6,639 bases of DNA, taken from assembly GCA_025353525.1 (NCBI GenBank), contig JANXOO010000557.1:1-6639 (forward strand), written 5' to 3'. Both the position numbers and the translations under genes were made by a program. This DNA comes from Schlesneria sp. GTDB lineage: Bacteria; Planctomycetota; Planctomycetia; Planctomycetales; Planctomycetaceae. Positions 5,938 to 6,639 of the stretch are shown here, piece by piece. How positions within the stretch are numbered: position 1 is the first letter of the stretch; the number at the start of each line of letters is the position of its first letter. A model generated the notes under the pieces. That model did no database searches, was not told where the DNA came from, and saw nothing but the letters and a program-made list of their open reading frames with translations.

Positions 5938-6639
5938 ATGCGAATTGCCGGTGTACAGATGGATTTTCAGTTGGCCGATGTCGCCGGGAATCTGGCTCGT
6001 ATGATCGCCAAAGTTCGTCAGACGCGAGCGGCAGGTGCCGAACTGGCGATTTTTCCTGAATGTGCGTTGACCGGCTATTGCTTCAGCAGCATTGAGGAAG
6101 CACGGCCATATATCGAGTCGATCCCGGGCCCCTCGGTGCTGGCGATGTCTGCGATTTGTGCGGAACTGGGTGGCTATGTCGTTTTTGGAATGCTGGAATG
6201 CGACGGCAACAAGGTCTTCAATGCGCTGGCGCTCGTAGGGCCAAACGGATTGATTGGATCGTACCGCAAGATTCACCTCCCTTTTCTGGGAGTCGATATG
6301 TATACCGATTTTGGTGATCGCCCGTTTGCGATTCACGAAATTGACGGCGTACGCATCGGAATGAATATTTGTTACGACGGAGGTTTCCCTGAACCGGCTC
6401 GTTGCCTTGCTTTGATGGGCGCTGATTTGATTGTGCTGCCGACGAATTGGCCCCCCGGTGCCGAACCTGCGGCTAATTTCGCGATCAATACACGCGCCAT
6501 GGAAAATACTGTTTACTATGCTGCTGTCGATCGCGTCGGAGTGGAACGGGGAGTTCCGTTCATTGGCAAAAGCCGCATCTGCGATCCGCTCGGCAAGACG
6601 CTGGCTGTCGCGGATCATACTGACGAAGCCATCCTTTAC
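5938..6639 (+). CDS. Nitrilase-superfamily (carbon-nitrogen) hydrolase, 3' truncated by window
   Basis: The frame is open for 234 codons from ATG 5938 to the right edge and starts MRIAGVQMDFQLADVAGNLA, the usual first strand and helix of the carbon-nitrogen hydrolase fold. Catalytic positions are visible: Glu41 in FPE, Lys111 in YRKIHLP and the nucleophile Cys145 in NICYDGGFPE. ADLIVLPTNWP (162-172) and the NTRAMEN helix (184-190) are further family signatures. These cytosolic enzymes hydrolyse amides, carbamoyl compounds or nitriles; the FLGVD segment after the lysine resembles a common, poorly characterised amidase-like branch. Full members have about 260-300 residues, so roughly 30-60 are missing because of the window end, not mutation. 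GAGAG lies seven bases upstream of the start. Substrate is unknown, and the neighbour cmk gives no functional clue. Confidence 0.93.
   Translation, partial: MRIAGVQMDFQLADVAGNLARMIAKVRQTRAAGAELAIFPECALTGYCFSSIEEARPYIESIPGPSVLAMSAICAELGGYVVFGMLECDGNKVFNALALVGPNGLIGSYRKIHLPFLGVDMYTDFGDRPFAIHEIDGVRIGMNICYDGGFPEPARCLALMGADLIVLPTNWPPGAEPAANFAINTRAMENTVYYAAVDRVGVERGVPFIGKSRICDPLGKTLAVADHTDEAILY

Noticed and set aside
5908..6618. 236-codon minus-strand frame opposite the nitrilase homologue
   Set aside because: The plus strand carries Glu-Lys-Cys catalytic motifs; the antisense product is basic and unrecognisable.

Overview
The window looks like an ordinary chromosomal stretch from a member of the Planctomycetota, perhaps near Planctomycetaceae or Schlesneria. 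This is inferred from moderate GC (a little above half, by eye), widely spaced genes on both strands, and one protein of a kind common in planctomycete genomes: an N-terminal Cys4 zinc ribbon, a long Lys/Ala/Ser/Glu-rich linker, one membrane helix and a C-terminal globular domain. The genus cannot be fixed from this sequence. No rRNA, tRNA, CRISPR array, insertion sequence, integrase or phage gene was seen.

Layout, left to right. On the minus strand, an M20-family dipeptidase (2828 to 1419) is followed 47 bp later by a threonine-synthase-like PLP enzyme (1371 to 271). After a 155-bp gap comes what looks like the start of an exported protein whose gene leaves the window at the left edge (115 to 1). 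The first two genes probably share a transcript. A 309-bp divergent spacer follows, with a good sigma-70-like promoter that overlaps a 24-bp dyad, and then the plus-strand zinc-ribbon/transmembrane protein (3138-4274). Next is a plus-strand DCC-family (DUF393) thiol-disulfide oxidoreductase-like protein (4443-4844). It converges, with a 20-bp gap, on a minus-strand cytidylate kinase gene, cmk (5518 to 4865). A 419-bp spacer without a supported gene contains one clear hairpin. Last is a plus-strand nitrilase-superfamily hydrolase (from 5938) cut off by the right edge.

The genes do not form an obvious single pathway. The dipeptidase and the PLP enzyme both fit amino-acid metabolism, Cmk is nucleotide housekeeping, and the nitrilase homologue and the DCC protein have unknown substrates. 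I found no convincing undescribed multi-gene system. The items most worth a second look are the zinc-ribbon membrane protein with its dyad-covered promoter, the DCC protein with a second cysteine pair, and the partly seen exported protein at the left edge.
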